Source: Bacteroidota bacterium (GTDB lineage Bacteria > Bacteroidota > Bacteroidia > Flavobacteriales > Flavobacteriaceae). From it: a stretch of DNA of 64,000 nucleotides. Each line of letters opens with the position of its first letter. Positions within the stretch are counted from its first letter, which is position 1. A program made the translations under genes and the position numbers. The DNA lies in contig JAQCDS010000001.1 of NCBI GenBank assembly GCA_027620655.1, positions 310,001 through 374,000 of the forward strand. Direction: 5' to 3'. Below the pieces are notes generated by a model. It saw nothing but the letters and a program-made list of their open reading frames with translations, was not told the origin of the DNA and did no database searches. Positions 45,452-54,366 of this stretch are shown here, piece by piece.

Positions 45452-46384
45452 TTATTTTATTCCCATAAGTTCTACATCAAAAATAAGATTTGCGTTTGGA
45501 GGAATAACCCCTCCAGCACCAAGGCTTCCATAGGCCAAAATACTTGGTATTACAAAACGTGCTTTTTCGCCTACATGAAGTAATGCAATACCTTCGTCCC
45601 AACCTGGAATAACTTGGCCTACACCCAGTGTAAATTCAATTGGATCGTTGCGTTTGTATGAGGAATCAAATACAGTTCCATCGGCCAATTGTCCTTTGTA
45701 ATGTACAGAAACAACATCATTTTTTTGAGCTTGTTTACCCTCTCCTTTTTGCAGAATTTGATAGCGAAGTCCACTTTCTGTTTTTTCAAATCCACTAGCT
45801 AATTTTTCGAGCTCTGCTTCAATGGCTGCTTTTTCAGCTTCAAGACGTTTTGCGCGTGAACCTTCAAAAACTCTAAATGACTCAATCGCATTAAATGCTT
45901 CTGCATCTGCTCCAACAGCCAAAATCTCTAAGGATTCTATCGTATCACCTTGAGCTATTGCATCTACAACTGATTGACCTTCAATGGTTTTACCAAAAAC
46001 AGTGTGTTTTCCGTCCAGCCAAGGTGTTGGCGTATGAGTTATAAAAAACTGACTACCATTTGTGCCAGGTCCTGCATTAGCCATTGATAAAATTCCTGGT
46101 TGATCGTGCTTTAATTCTGGGTGAAATTCATCATCAAATTGGTAGCCTGGATTTCCTGTTCCTGTTCCTAGTGGGCAACCGCCTTGAATCATAAAATCTG
46201 GAATAACACGATGGAATTTTAATCCGTCGTAATATGGTTGTCCTTGTTTTTTGATGTCATTCTCTAAATTTCCTTGAGCGAGTGCCACAAAGTTACCAAC
46301 TGTTCCTGGTGTTTTTTGGAATTCTAAATTAACTAAAATCTCTCCTTTTGAAGTTGTAAACTTGGCATATAAACCGTCTTGCAT
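45452..46384 (-). CDS. cytoplasmic cyclophilin-FKBP dual peptidyl-prolyl isomerase
   Basis: The 310-aa protein has no signal peptide. A cyclophilin domain at about 1-160 has [25 protein letters not shown] and WLDGKHTVFG. A short charged helix leads to an FKBP domain at about 200-310 with VSVHYKGQLADGTVFDSSY, PGWDEGIALLHVGEKA and ILAYGSLGAGGVIPPNA. All key active-site residues of both folds appear present. It is a cytoplasmic counterpart of the lipoprotein at 16423. Its own promoter lies upstream; pyrG follows downstream. Confidence 0.94.
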   Translation of the reverse strand: MQDGLYAKFTTSKGEILVNLEFQKTPGTVGNFVALAQGNLENDIKKQGQPYYDGLKFHRVIPDFMIQGGCPLGTGTGNPGYQFDDEFHPELKHDQPGILSMANAGPGTNGSQFFITHTPTPWLDGKHTVFGKTIEGQSVVDAIAQGDTIESLEILAVGADAEAFNAIESFRVFEGSRAKRLEAEKAAIEAELEKLASGFEKTESGLRYQILQKGEGKQAQKNDVVSVHYKGQLADGTVFDSSYKRNDPIEFTLGVGQVIPGWDEGIALLHVGEKARFVIPSILAYGSLGAGGVIPPNANLIFDVELMGIK

Positions 46385-46417
46385 TTGTTTTGTTTTTGGT
46401 TCTAATTTTTAAAGGCA

Positions 46418-46449
46418 CAAAGGTAAGCAGGATTTGAAAAACTTTTCAA
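46418..46449 (-). promoter_or_regulatory. promoter of the cytoplasmic isomerase gene, with palindrome
   Basis: The complement holds a -33 TTG (46447-46449) and a -7 TACCTTTG (46418-46425) separated by 21 nt. The -33 element lies in a palindrome (ttgaaaa-ac-ttttcaa, 46434-46449), which could be an operator. Confidence 0.55.
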
Positions 46450-46474
46450 TTAAAAATGAAAAAATCTATAGAAA

Positions 46475-48664
46475 TTAATTAGCGACTTCACTAAAAAACT
46501 TTATGCGATACAAACGAAGTTCCTCTTCGTCATAATCGCCATCAAATTCTTCAATTGCTTCATCAATATTGTCGGTGTTAGATTCCATAAAATACTCATG
46601 AATTTCTTCTTGTTGATCTTCATCAAAAATTTCATCAATCCAATAATTGATATTCAATTTTGTTCCAGAAAACACAATGGATTCGAGTTCAGTTATAAAT
46701 TCATTCATTTCCATTCCTTTTGCAGACGAAATGTCAGTTAAAGGTAATTTTCTATCAATATTTTGAATAATGTAGAGTTTTAGTGATGAATTTGATCCTG
46801 TGGATTTAATGACTAAATCTTCTACACGAACAATATCATTTTCTTCAACATAACGCGCAATAAGAGCCACAAAATCTTTTCCATATCGTTTTGCTTTTCC
46901 TTCGCCAACACCATGAATGTTATGGAGCTCTTCAATGGTAATTGGATATTTTAGTGCCATATCTTCCAATGAAGGATCCTGAAAAATTGCAAATGGGGGT
47001 ACACCTAATTTTTTTGCATTAGATTTTCTTAAATCTTTAAGCATACGAAACAAGGTTTTGTCTGTTTCAATTTTTGAGTTTTTACTAATTGAATCAGAAT
47101 CATTATCATAATAATGGTCTTCAGCCATCATAAATGACACTGGGGTTTTCAAAAATTCATATCCTTTGTCTGTCATTTTTATTACCCCATAAGACTCTAT
47201 ATCTTTTCTAAGCATCCCTGCAACCAGTATCTGTCGAATAAGTGCCTTCCAATAATGATTTTCCTTTGATTTTCCACATCCAAAAAACGGTTGTTCGTGA
47301 GTTTTATGAGAAATAATTAAAGCATTTTCTTCTCCTGTTAAAACCTTTACAAGATCCTTTATTTTGTATTTTTCTTTGGAGTTTATAACTGTATCAAGAA
47401 CCATTTCAACTTGGTCTTGAGCTTCGACTTGTTTTTTTGGAAAACGAATATTGTCATCCATATCACCACCTTCACCAGTTGTATTATCAAATTCTTCTCC
47501 AAAATAATGTAGAATAAATTTTCGTCTCGAAATGGATGTTTCAGCTAGTGCCACCACTTCTTGTAAAAGTGCAAATCCAATTTCTTGCTCTGCAACAGGT
47601 TTACCATGCATAAATTTTTCAAGCTTTTCTATGTCTTTGTAAGAATAATAAGCTAAACAATGTCCCTCGCCACCATCGCGTCCAGCCCGACCTGTTTCTT
47701 GATAATAACTTTCAATGCTTTTTGGGATATCATGATGGATTACAAAACGTACATCGGGTTTATCAATTCCCATACCAAAAGCTATGGTTGCTACAATAAC
47801 ATCTACATCTTCCATCAAAAACATATCTTGATGGCTATTCCGTGATTTGGCATCTAAACCAGCATGATATGGTAGGGCTTTGATTTCATTAACTTGAAGG
47901 ATTTGAGCCAATTCTTCCACACGTTTTCTACTCAAACAATAGACAATACCTGATTTGCCTTGGTTTTGCTTTATAAAACGAATAATATCATTATCGACTT
48001 GTTGGGTTTTTGGAACAATTTCATAATAAAGATTTGGACGATTAAAGGAGGCTTTAAATGTATTGGCGTTTGTAATTGCTAGATTTTTAAGAATATCTTC
48101 TTGAACTTTTGGTGTAGCTGTTGCGGTAAGTCCAATAATCGGAATATTGTCTCTTATTTTTTGAATGATACGTCTTAGATTTCGATATTCAGGTCTAAAA
48201 TCATGTCCCCATTCACTGATGCAGTGCGCCTCATCAATAGCCATAAAAGAAATGGTTTGATTTTGTAAAAACTCTGTGTTTTCTCCTTTAGATAAAGATT
48301 CTGGAGCAACATAAAGTAATTTTGTAATGCCTGATTCTATATCAGATTTAACTTGTTTTACTTCTGTTTTATTTAATGAAGAATTAAGAACATGAGCAAC
48401 GCCTTCTTTATCAGAAATTCCACGAATGGCATCAACCTGATTTTTCATTAGTGCAATGAGTGGAGAGACAACAATAGCAGTACCATCTTGCATTAGCGCA
48501 GGCAATTGGTAACATAAAGACTTACCTCCACCTGTTGGCATAATAGCAAAGGTGTGTTGCTTTGACATTATACTGGTGATGACTTGCTCTTGCAGGCCCT
48601 TAAATTTATTAAAGCCAAAATATTTTTTTAGTGCTGCGTGTAGTTGATCTGAAGATGTATTCAT
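46475..48664 (-). CDS. recQ: ATP-dependent DNA helicase RecQ
   Basis: RecQ is a 3'-5' helicase of recombination and repair. The 729-aa protein has TGGGKS at 44-49, DEAH at 144-147 with CISEWGHDFRPEYR, and motif VI QETGRAGRDG at 322-331. The RQC region follows, but its four zinc-binding Cys are gone: where other RecQs have CxxCDxC, residues 394-405 read NTTGEGGDMDDN. An HRDC domain at about 530-610 and an acidic C-terminal extension complete the protein. It is a single-gene unit divergent from the KdsD-like gene. Confidence 0.96.
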   Translation of the reverse strand: MNTSSDQLHAALKKYFGFNKFKGLQEQVITSIMSKQHTFAIMPTGGGKSLCYQLPALMQDGTAIVVSPLIALMKNQVDAIRGISDKEGVAHVLNSSLNKTEVKQVKSDIESGITKLLYVAPESLSKGENTEFLQNQTISFMAIDEAHCISEWGHDFRPEYRNLRRIIQKIRDNIPIIGLTATATPKVQEDILKNLAITNANTFKASFNRPNLYYEIVPKTQQVDNDIIRFIKQNQGKSGIVYCLSRKRVEELAQILQVNEIKALPYHAGLDAKSRNSHQDMFLMEDVDVIVATIAFGMGIDKPDVRFVIHHDIPKSIESYYQETGRAGRDGGEGHCLAYYSYKDIEKLEKFMHGKPVAEQEIGFALLQEVVALAETSISRRKFILHYFGEEFDNTTGEGGDMDDNIRFPKKQVEAQDQVEMVLDTVINSKEKYKIKDLVKVLTGEENALIISHKTHEQPFFGCGKSKENHYWKALIRQILVAGMLRKDIESYGVIKMTDKGYEFLKTPVSFMMAEDHYYDNDSDSISKNSKIETDKTLFRMLKDLRKSNAKKLGVPPFAIFQDPSLEDMALKYPITIEELHNIHGVGEGKAKRYGKDFVALIARYVEENDIVRVEDLVIKSTGSNSSLKLYIIQNIDRKLPLTDISSAKGMEMNEFITELESIVFSGTKLNINYWIDEIFDEDQQEEIHEYFMESNTDNIDEAIEEFDGDYDEEELRLYRIKFFSEVAN

Positions 48665-48806
48665 TAAAAGATTTAAATCAAACTAAAAACTATTATTTAC
48701 AATAAAAAGTTAACATAAATTAAAATAGCGTTTTTTACGGTAATTTTTCGTTTTTTTGTATTCCAATTCTAAGATAACTATATTTACTATAGTAGACAAT
48801 AAATTT

Positions 48807-49781
48807 ATGAAAACTTTAATATCAAAAAGCGCTATTGTTGAAACCGCAAAACGTTCTGTAGAAGAACAAAGCCTTGCGGTAAAAAATATCGGTTCTTTTA
48901 TTGATGAATCGTTCGCTGAAGCTGTTGAACTTATTTTTAACTCCAATGGACGTGTCATTATTACTGGAATAGGAAAAAGTGCCATAATAGCTAATAAAAT
49001 TGTTGCTACGCTAAATTCTACAGGTACACCAGCCATTTTTATGCACGCTGCAGATGCCATTCATGGTGATCTTGGTTTGGTTCAAGAAAAAGATGTTGTG
49101 ATTTGTATTTCTAAAAGTGGGAATACACCAGAAATTAAAGTCCTGATTCCTCTTCTAAAAAGAGCAAGTAATCCTTTGATTGCTATCACAGGAAATAAAA
49201 ATTCTTTTTTAGCAGAAGAAGCCGATTTTGTTTTTAATTCTTATGTAGAAAAAGAAGTTTGTCCAAATAATTTAGCGCCAACAACAAGTACAACTGCACA
49301 GCTCGTTTTGGGTGATGCTCTTGCAGTATCTCTTTTGCATATGCGAAATTTTTCTAGTAATGATTTTGCAAAATATCATCCTGGAGGAACTTTAGGTAAA
49401 AAATTGTTTTTGACTGTGAAAGACCTTGTAGAGCAAAATGAAAAACCTAGTGTTGAGCTCAATTCAAACATAAAGGAGGTAATTGTTGAAATCTCTGAAA
49501 AACGCCTAGGGGTAAGTGCTGTTGTAAAACAAAATAAAATTCAGGGAATTATCACCGATGGTGACCTCAGACGTATGCTGGCCAAAACTGATGATTTTTC
49601 AAACCTTTGTGCAGCAGATATCATGTCCAAAAACCCAAAATCAATAGACATTGATGCAATGGCAGTTGATGCTATGCATCTTATGGAAAAACACGAAATC
49701 TCACAATTGTTAGTTACTCAAAACGACACCTATGCTGGTGTCATCCATTTGCATGACTTAGTCAAAGAGGGAATATTGTAG
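48807..49781 (+). CDS. kdsD: KpsF/GutQ family arabinose-5-phosphate isomerase
   Basis: KdsD interconverts ribulose 5-phosphate and arabinose 5-phosphate, the first step towards Kdo for the lipopolysaccharide core. The 324-aa protein has a SIS domain with ITGIGKSAIIANKI, DLGLVQEKDVVICISKSGNTPEI and TTSTTAQLVLGDALA, followed by FAKYHPGGTLGKKL and two CBS repeats (about 205-320). I chose the ATG at 48807; the upstream TTG at 48756 adds 17 residues not expected in the family. tatC follows after 2 bp and lptB lies in the same unit, in keeping with an envelope role. Confidence 0.92.
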   Translation: MKTLISKSAIVETAKRSVEEQSLAVKNIGSFIDESFAEAVELIFNSNGRVIITGIGKSAIIANKIVATLNSTGTPAIFMHAADAIHGDLGLVQEKDVVICISKSGNTPEIKVLIPLLKRASNPLIAITGNKNSFLAEEADFVFNSYVEKEVCPNNLAPTTSTTAQLVLGDALAVSLLHMRNFSSNDFAKYHPGGTLGKKLFLTVKDLVEQNEKPSVELNSNIKEVIVEISEKRLGVSAVVKQNKIQGIITDGDLRRMLAKTDDFSNLCAADIMSKNPKSIDIDAMAVDAMHLMEKHEISQLLVTQNDTYAGVIHLHDLVKEGIL

Positions 49782-49783
49782 TT

Positions 49784-50587
49784 ATGGCACAAGAAAAAGA
49801 AATGTCCTTTCTCGATCATCTTGAAGAATTAAGATGGCATATCATTCGATGTACAATAGCAATCATTGCGGCTGCAACTTTTGCGTTTTTAGGAAAAAGC
49901 TTTTTGTTTGATAAGCTTATTTTTGGCCCAACTAAAACCGATTTTTTTACCTACGATTTGTTGTGTAAAGCATCAACACTTATTGGCTACGATAGTTTTT
50001 GTAACACCTCTTTTGATTTTGAAGTACAAAGCAGAACTATGGCAGGACAATTTTCTGCACATATTTGGACTTCTATTACTTTTGGGTTTATTATCGCTTT
50101 TCCTTATGTCCTCTATGAATTTTGGAAATTTATAAGCCCCGGACTATATTCAAACGAAAGAAAATACTCTAGAGGATTTCTAATAATATCTTCCATTCTT
50201 TTTTTTATTGGAGTTTTATTTGGGTATTATGTCATCTGTCCATTATCCATCAACTTTTTAGGAACTTATAGTGTAGCTGATCAAGTACATAATGATTTTG
50301 ATTTGAATTCATATATAGGATTAGTGCGTGCCTCTGTATTGGCCTCTGGTTTTATTTTTGAACTTCCCATAATCATCTACTTTCTTACCAAAGTTGGGCT
50401 TGTTACGCCAGAATTTTTAATACGAAACAGAAAATATGCGCTAGTTATTGTTTTGATTGTTGCAGCCATCATCACGCCACCAGATGTGGCCAGTCAAATT
50501 ATTGTTGCTATTCCTGTTATTATATTATATCAAGTTAGTATTCTTATTTCAAAAATTGTCATAAAAAAACAAAATCGAAAAACATGA
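49784..50587 (+). CDS. tatC: Sec-independent protein translocase TatC
   Basis: TatC is the receptor for folded twin-arginine preproteins. The 267-aa protein has six predicted transmembrane helices, the N-terminal SFLDHLEELRWHIIRC block, the conserved FWKFISPGLYSNERKYSRG loop and the PDVASQIIVAIPVIILYQ final helix segment. A periplasmic loop of about 45 residues (46-90) precedes the second helix. No tatA is visible in the window. An AhpD-like gene overlaps the 3' end by 4 bp. Confidence 0.96.
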   Translation: MAQEKEMSFLDHLEELRWHIIRCTIAIIAAATFAFLGKSFLFDKLIFGPTKTDFFTYDLLCKASTLIGYDSFCNTSFDFEVQSRTMAGQFSAHIWTSITFGFIIAFPYVLYEFWKFISPGLYSNERKYSRGFLIISSILFFIGVLFGYYVICPLSINFLGTYSVADQVHNDFDLNSYIGLVRASVLASGFIFELPIIIYFLTKVGLVTPEFLIRNRKYALVIVLIVAAIITPPDVASQIIVAIPVIILYQVSILISKIVIKKQNRKT

Positions 50588-50925
50588 GTAACCCTGTAAA
50601 AGAATTTAATGCTTATCGCGAGAAAATGAATGCTCAAATTCTATCGGATAACAATACTGTGATTAAACGTATTTTTAATCTAGATACTAATGCATTTAAA
50701 GAGAGTGCACTAGATGCTACCACAAAGGAGCTTTTGGGTTTAGTAGCCTCTGCCGTATTGCGTTGTGACGACTGTATAAAATACCATCTAGAAAAGTGTC
50801 ATAAAGAAGGACTATCAAGAGAACAAATTGTGGAGGCATTAAGTATTGCTACACTTATTGGTGGGACAATTATGATCCCTCATTTAAGGCGAGCTTATGA
50901 ATTTCTCGAAGCTTTGGAAGCCTAG
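50584..50925 (+). CDS. carboxymuconolactone decarboxylase-like (AhpD-type) protein
   Basis: This 113-aa protein belongs to the CMD/AhpD fold. The motif RCDDCIKYHLEKCHKEGLS has a CxxC pair and downstream His, as in AhpD-type thiol reductases, so a redox role such as peroxide defence is more likely than decarboxylation. The start overlaps the tatC stop (ATGA), and lptB begins 41 bp further on. Confidence 0.87.
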   Translation: MSNPVKEFNAYREKMNAQILSDNNTVIKRIFNLDTNAFKESALDATTKELLGLVASAVLRCDDCIKYHLEKCHKEGLSREQIVEALSIATLIGGTIMIPHLRRAYEFLEALEA

Positions 50926-50966
50926 AAGTATAGATTTAATTATATTTACATCCATATAAATTTACA

Positions 50967-51707
50967 ATGAAGTTAAGCGTTCAAAATCTGATGAAATCCT
51001 ACAGCGGCCGAAAGGTTGTAAAAGACGTTTCTTTTGAAGTCAAACAAGGCGAAATTGTTGGGCTTTTGGGGCCTAATGGCGCTGGGAAAACAACATCGTT
51101 TTACATGACTGTTGGGCTGATTAAACCCAATGGAGGCGCTATATTTTTGGACCATAAAGAAATCACAAATTACCCCATGTACAAAAGAGCACAAAGTGGT
51201 ATTGGGTATCTTGCACAAGAAGCATCGGTGTTCCGAAAATTAAGTATTGAGGACAATATTTTGAGTGTTTTACAAATGACTAAACTGTCTAAAAAAGAAC
51301 AACTCAACAAAATGGAATCTCTTATTGAAGAATTTGGTCTTTCTCATATCCGAAAAAACAGAGGAGATTTGCTGTCGGGTGGAGAACGTAGACGAACAGA
51401 AATTGCTCGTGCTTTGGCAACCGACCCTAGTTTTATTCTTTTGGACGAACCTTTTGCTGGTGTCGACCCCGTTGCAGTAGAAGATATTCAGCGAATTGTA
51501 GCACAACTCACAAAAAAGAATATTGGTATTCTTATAACTGACCACAATGTACAAGAAACGCTTGCCATTACAGACCGAACATATTTGATGTTTGAAGGCA
51601 GTATATTAAAGGCTGGAGACCCAGAAACTTTAGCGAATGACGAAATGGTTAGAAAAGTATATTTAGGTCAAAACTTTGAGTTGAGAAAAAAGAAACTTGA
51701 ATTTTAA
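50967..51707 (+). CDS. lptB: lipopolysaccharide export ABC transporter ATPase LptB
   Basis: LptB powers extraction of lipopolysaccharide from the inner membrane with LptFG. The 246-aa ABC ATPase has Walker A GPNGAGKTT, the Q-loop in YLAQEASVFRKL, the signature LLSGGERRRTEIARALA and Walker B FILLDEPFAGVDP, then the H-loop ITDHNVQETL. The GGERRR signature and the FAGVDPVAV segment are typical of LptB. Its stop overlaps the convergent terC stop by 4 bp. Confidence 0.96.
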   Translation: MKLSVQNLMKSYSGRKVVKDVSFEVKQGEIVGLLGPNGAGKTTSFYMTVGLIKPNGGAIFLDHKEITNYPMYKRAQSGIGYLAQEASVFRKLSIEDNILSVLQMTKLSKKEQLNKMESLIEEFGLSHIRKNRGDLLSGGERRRTEIARALATDPSFILLDEPFAGVDPVAVEDIQRIVAQLTKKNIGILITDHNVQETLAITDRTYLMFEGSILKAGDPETLANDEMVRKVYLGQNFELRKKKLEF

Positions 51708-52480
51708 AATTCGTCCTTATCTAATTCCTGTGCTTTCATAATTTTTTTCTGATAACGCCCTTGAACGATATCAATTAGGACTAATATCGCAATAACAAAG
51801 TAAAAGGTGGTTTTACTCATTGGTACAATTTCTTCGCCAAAAAGTTTGAGGTGTGCCAAATGACCACCTTCTGTTAGCAACATAATCCCAACGATAAACA
51901 AAATAAATAGGCCTAAAACTTCATACATTCTGTTTTTGGTCAAAAAATCTGTGACTTTTTCTGAAAGCCAAATCATAAGAAGACCACCAATGATAATTGC
52001 AGTTGTCATGATCCACAATACATTGGTAAGAGCCATAGCACTAAGAATGGAATCAAATGAAAAAATAACATTCATTACAACAATCATAGTAATTACAATA
52101 GATACAGAACCATTTGATTTTGAGTCTGATACCGTAAAATTCTTGAAACTAACCATATGCCAGATTTCTTTCATGGCTGTAAAAAGAATAAAAATACCAC
52201 CAATCAAAACAATAATACTATGGATATTAAAATGCCCCTCAATAACATCTGTAAAAGGAATATGTAATACTGGGTCTTGAAAATAACTGATCAATTTTAC
52301 TAGAACAAAAAGCAAAATAATACGAAATACAATAGCAAGGCCAATTCCAGTTTTTCGAACAAAAGATTGTCGTTCTTTGGGTGCTTTTTTACTTTCTAAG
52401 GATATATATAATAAGTTGTCGAATCCCAAAACAGCTTGCAACATAACAAGCATAATTAAAGTGATGATGTGATCAAGCAT
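51704..52480 (-). CDS. TerC family integral membrane protein
   Basis: The 258-aa protein has about seven to eight hydrophobic helices with the TerC signatures LQAVLGFDNLLYISL in helix 1-2 and VIFSFDSILSAMALT in a later helix, each with an acidic residue in the membrane. The family is linked to tellurite resistance and, more recently, to metal export (Mn2+), for example with exported metalloenzymes. Substrate here is unknown. Its start overlaps the pssA stop by 8 bp. Confidence 0.92.
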   Translation of the reverse strand: MLDHIITLIMLVMLQAVLGFDNLLYISLESKKAPKERQSFVRKTGIGLAIVFRIILLFVLVKLISYFQDPVLHIPFTDVIEGHFNIHSIIVLIGGIFILFTAMKEIWHMVSFKNFTVSDSKSNGSVSIVITMIVVMNVIFSFDSILSAMALTNVLWIMTTAIIIGGLLMIWLSEKVTDFLTKNRMYEVLGLFILFIVGIMLLTEGGHLAHLKLFGEEIVPMSKTTFYFVIAILVLIDIVQGRYQKKIMKAQELDKDEF

Positions 52481-53177
52481 TATATGGTGGATTTATTATG
52501 GATAAAATAATATAAAATATAATAAGCAACGGAATACCTGCAAATTTAAAAACAATTAAAGCTACGATTGAAAAAATAATAAGAATATATCTCGAGGCAT
52601 TTTCTGAAAATTTCCAAGTTTTGAATTTTAAAGCAATTAATTTTATAGGTGCATTTAATAAAAAACAACTTATGATAGTAACTGTAATCAAAAATATTGG
52701 ATTCAAAATAATAGTATTGTAGCTATCATTGTTTTGATACGCCAAAATAAGAGGTAAACTCATGATAAGCAATGCATTGGCAGGAGTTGGCAAACCTATA
52801 AAATAGCTCGACTGTTCTGTAGAAATATTAAATTTTGCTAATCTGTAGGCAGAGGCCAAAGCAACAAGCAGCCCAAAATAAGGTAAAATGTGATATGTAT
52901 CCCAAGATGGAGCAATGGTCAGTTCCAACAAATGAAATAATACTAATGCAGGTACCAAGCCACTAGTTACCATATCGGCAAGAGAATCTAACTGAAGACC
53001 AAGTTCTGAGGTAACATTTAGTTTACGAGCAAAAAATCCATCTAAAAAATCAAAGAAAATACCCAAAAACACAAAAAGAGCAGCGTTTGTCATATGGCCT
53101 TCAATAGCAAAGATGGTTGCAATTGCTCCCGACAATAGGTTTAAAAGTGTAATAAAATTTGGAACAAAAGTTTTCAA
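52473..53177 (-). CDS. pssA: CDP-diacylglycerol-serine O-phosphatidyltransferase
   Basis: PssA makes phosphatidylserine, the precursor of phosphatidylethanolamine. The 234-aa protein starts with FVPNFITLLNLLSG and has the CDP-alcohol phosphotransferase signature in FLDGFFARKLNVTSELGLQLDSLAD, with the D-G-x2-AR-x8-G-x3-D-x3-D spacing. Eight hydrophobic segments follow. The start codon is TTG at 53177; in-frame stops upstream exclude longer versions and no in-frame ATG fits. terC follows with an overlap. Confidence 0.94.
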   Translation of the reverse strand: MKTFVPNFITLLNLLSGAIATIFAIEGHMTNAALFVFLGIFFDFLDGFFARKLNVTSELGLQLDSLADMVTSGLVPALVLFHLLELTIAPSWDTYHILPYFGLLVALASAYRLAKFNISTEQSSYFIGLPTPANALLIMSLPLILAYQNNDSYNTIILNPIFLITVTIISCFLLNAPIKLIALKFKTWKFSENASRYILIIFSIVALIVFKFAGIPLLIIFYIILSIINPPYNA

Positions 53178-53211
53178 ATCGAATAATATTTATTTAGTAA
53201 AAATAATAAAC

Positions 53212-53219
53212 TATTTTTG
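53212..53219 (+). promoter_or_regulatory. -7 promoter box upstream of the porV2-like gene
   Basis: TATTTTTG matches TAnnTTTG, 68 nt before the TTG start of the porV2-like gene. Leader of about 60 nt. Confidence 0.4.
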
Positions 53220-53287
53220 TTTTTACACAAGCAAAAGACAATATACACTCAAAAATACAGTTTTATAGTTACTCATAATCCATAACA

Positions 53288-54364
53288 TTGAACAGTAAGC
53301 ATTTATTTATCATTTTATTTATTTTAGCTGCTACAGTTGGTAAAAGTCAAACTACACGGAAATATTCGAACGAATTTATGAATATTGGTGTTGATGCTGC
53401 TGCTCTTGCTATGAGTGGTGCAGTAACCGCAACAAGCAACGATGTGAATTCTGGATATTGGAATCCTGCAGGATTGGTCCATTTGGAGGATAATGCCTTG
53501 GCACTGATGCACTCAAGCTATTTTGCAAATATTGCCAATTATAATTACTTAGCGTTTGCAATGCCTTTGAACGATCGCAGTGCCATTGGGATTTCTATGA
53601 TTCGATTTGGTGTCGATGATATTTTGGATACAACAAAACTAATTGACCAACAAGGAAATATTAATTATGATCGAATCAATTTGTTTTCTGCTGTAGATTA
53701 TGGGGTTACATTTTCTTATGCACGAAAACTTCCAATTCCAGGATTAAATTATGGTGTAAATGCAAAAATCATTAGAAGAATTATTGGTGATTTTGCATCA
53801 TCTTGGGGCTTTGGACTTGATGTTGGAATACAATTTGAAACAAAACGATGGAAATTTGGCCTTATGGCACGAGACATCACAACAACTTTTAATTCTTGGG
53901 CATTTGATGATGACCGACTTCAAGACATTCAAAATGCAATTCCAGGACAAAATCAAGAGGAGCCAGAAGCGAGTGAACTTACACTTCCAAAACTTCAATT
54001 TGGTGTGGCAAAAAATTTTATTTTTGATTACGATTATAGCCTAAAAACTGAGTTTGACCTTATTATGCGTTTCGAACAAAACAACGATTTAATTTCTACT
54101 TCATTTGTAAGCATCAACCCTGCACTAGGATTTGAATTTGGATATATCGACTTGGTTTACCTTCGTGGTGGAGTCGGCAATTTTCAAAACGAATTGCAAT
54201 TTGATACAACTATAAAACTGAGTTTTCAACCAAATTTGGGCGTAGGATTCAAATATAAAGGCATTGCAATTGATTATGCTATAACAGATATAGGCGACCA
54301 AAGCGTAGCCTTGTATTCTAATGTGTTTTCGCTTAAAATTGATTTAGGAGTATTTATAAGATAA
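53288..54364 (+). CDS. PorV2-like outer-membrane protein, putative type IX sorting system
   Basis: The 358-aa protein has a signal peptide (start TTG) ending at KSQ, and a beta-barrel N-terminus with ALAMSGAVTATSNDVNSGYWNPAGLV, as in the PorV/PorQ-type family. The rest is alternating amphipathic strands. PorV-type proteins shuttle or receive cargo in type IX secretion; PorV2 is a name used for a related outer-membrane protein, without proof of function. The DUF4105 gene follows after 2 bp, probably one operon. Confidence 0.85.
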   Translation: MNSKHLFIILFILAATVGKSQTTRKYSNEFMNIGVDAAALAMSGAVTATSNDVNSGYWNPAGLVHLEDNALALMHSSYFANIANYNYLAFAMPLNDRSAIGISMIRFGVDDILDTTKLIDQQGNINYDRINLFSAVDYGVTFSYARKLPIPGLNYGVNAKIIRRIIGDFASSWGFGLDVGIQFETKRWKFGLMARDITTTFNSWAFDDDRLQDIQNAIPGQNQEEPEASELTLPKLQFGVAKNFIFDYDYSLKTEFDLIMRFEQNNDLISTSFVSINPALGFEFGYIDLVYLRGGVGNFQNELQFDTTIKLSFQPNLGVGFKYKGIAIDYAITDIGDQSVALYSNVFSLKIDLGVFIR

Positions 54365-54366
54365 AC

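Noticed and set aside
48778-48792. ctata-tttac-tatag hairpin upstream of the KdsD-like gene
   Set aside because: A 5-bp AT-rich stem is expected by chance in such sequence and has no T tract.
48756-48806. N-terminal extension of the KdsD-like protein from the TTG at 48756
   Set aside because: The added 17 residues do not match the family, and the ATG at 48807 gives the expected start.
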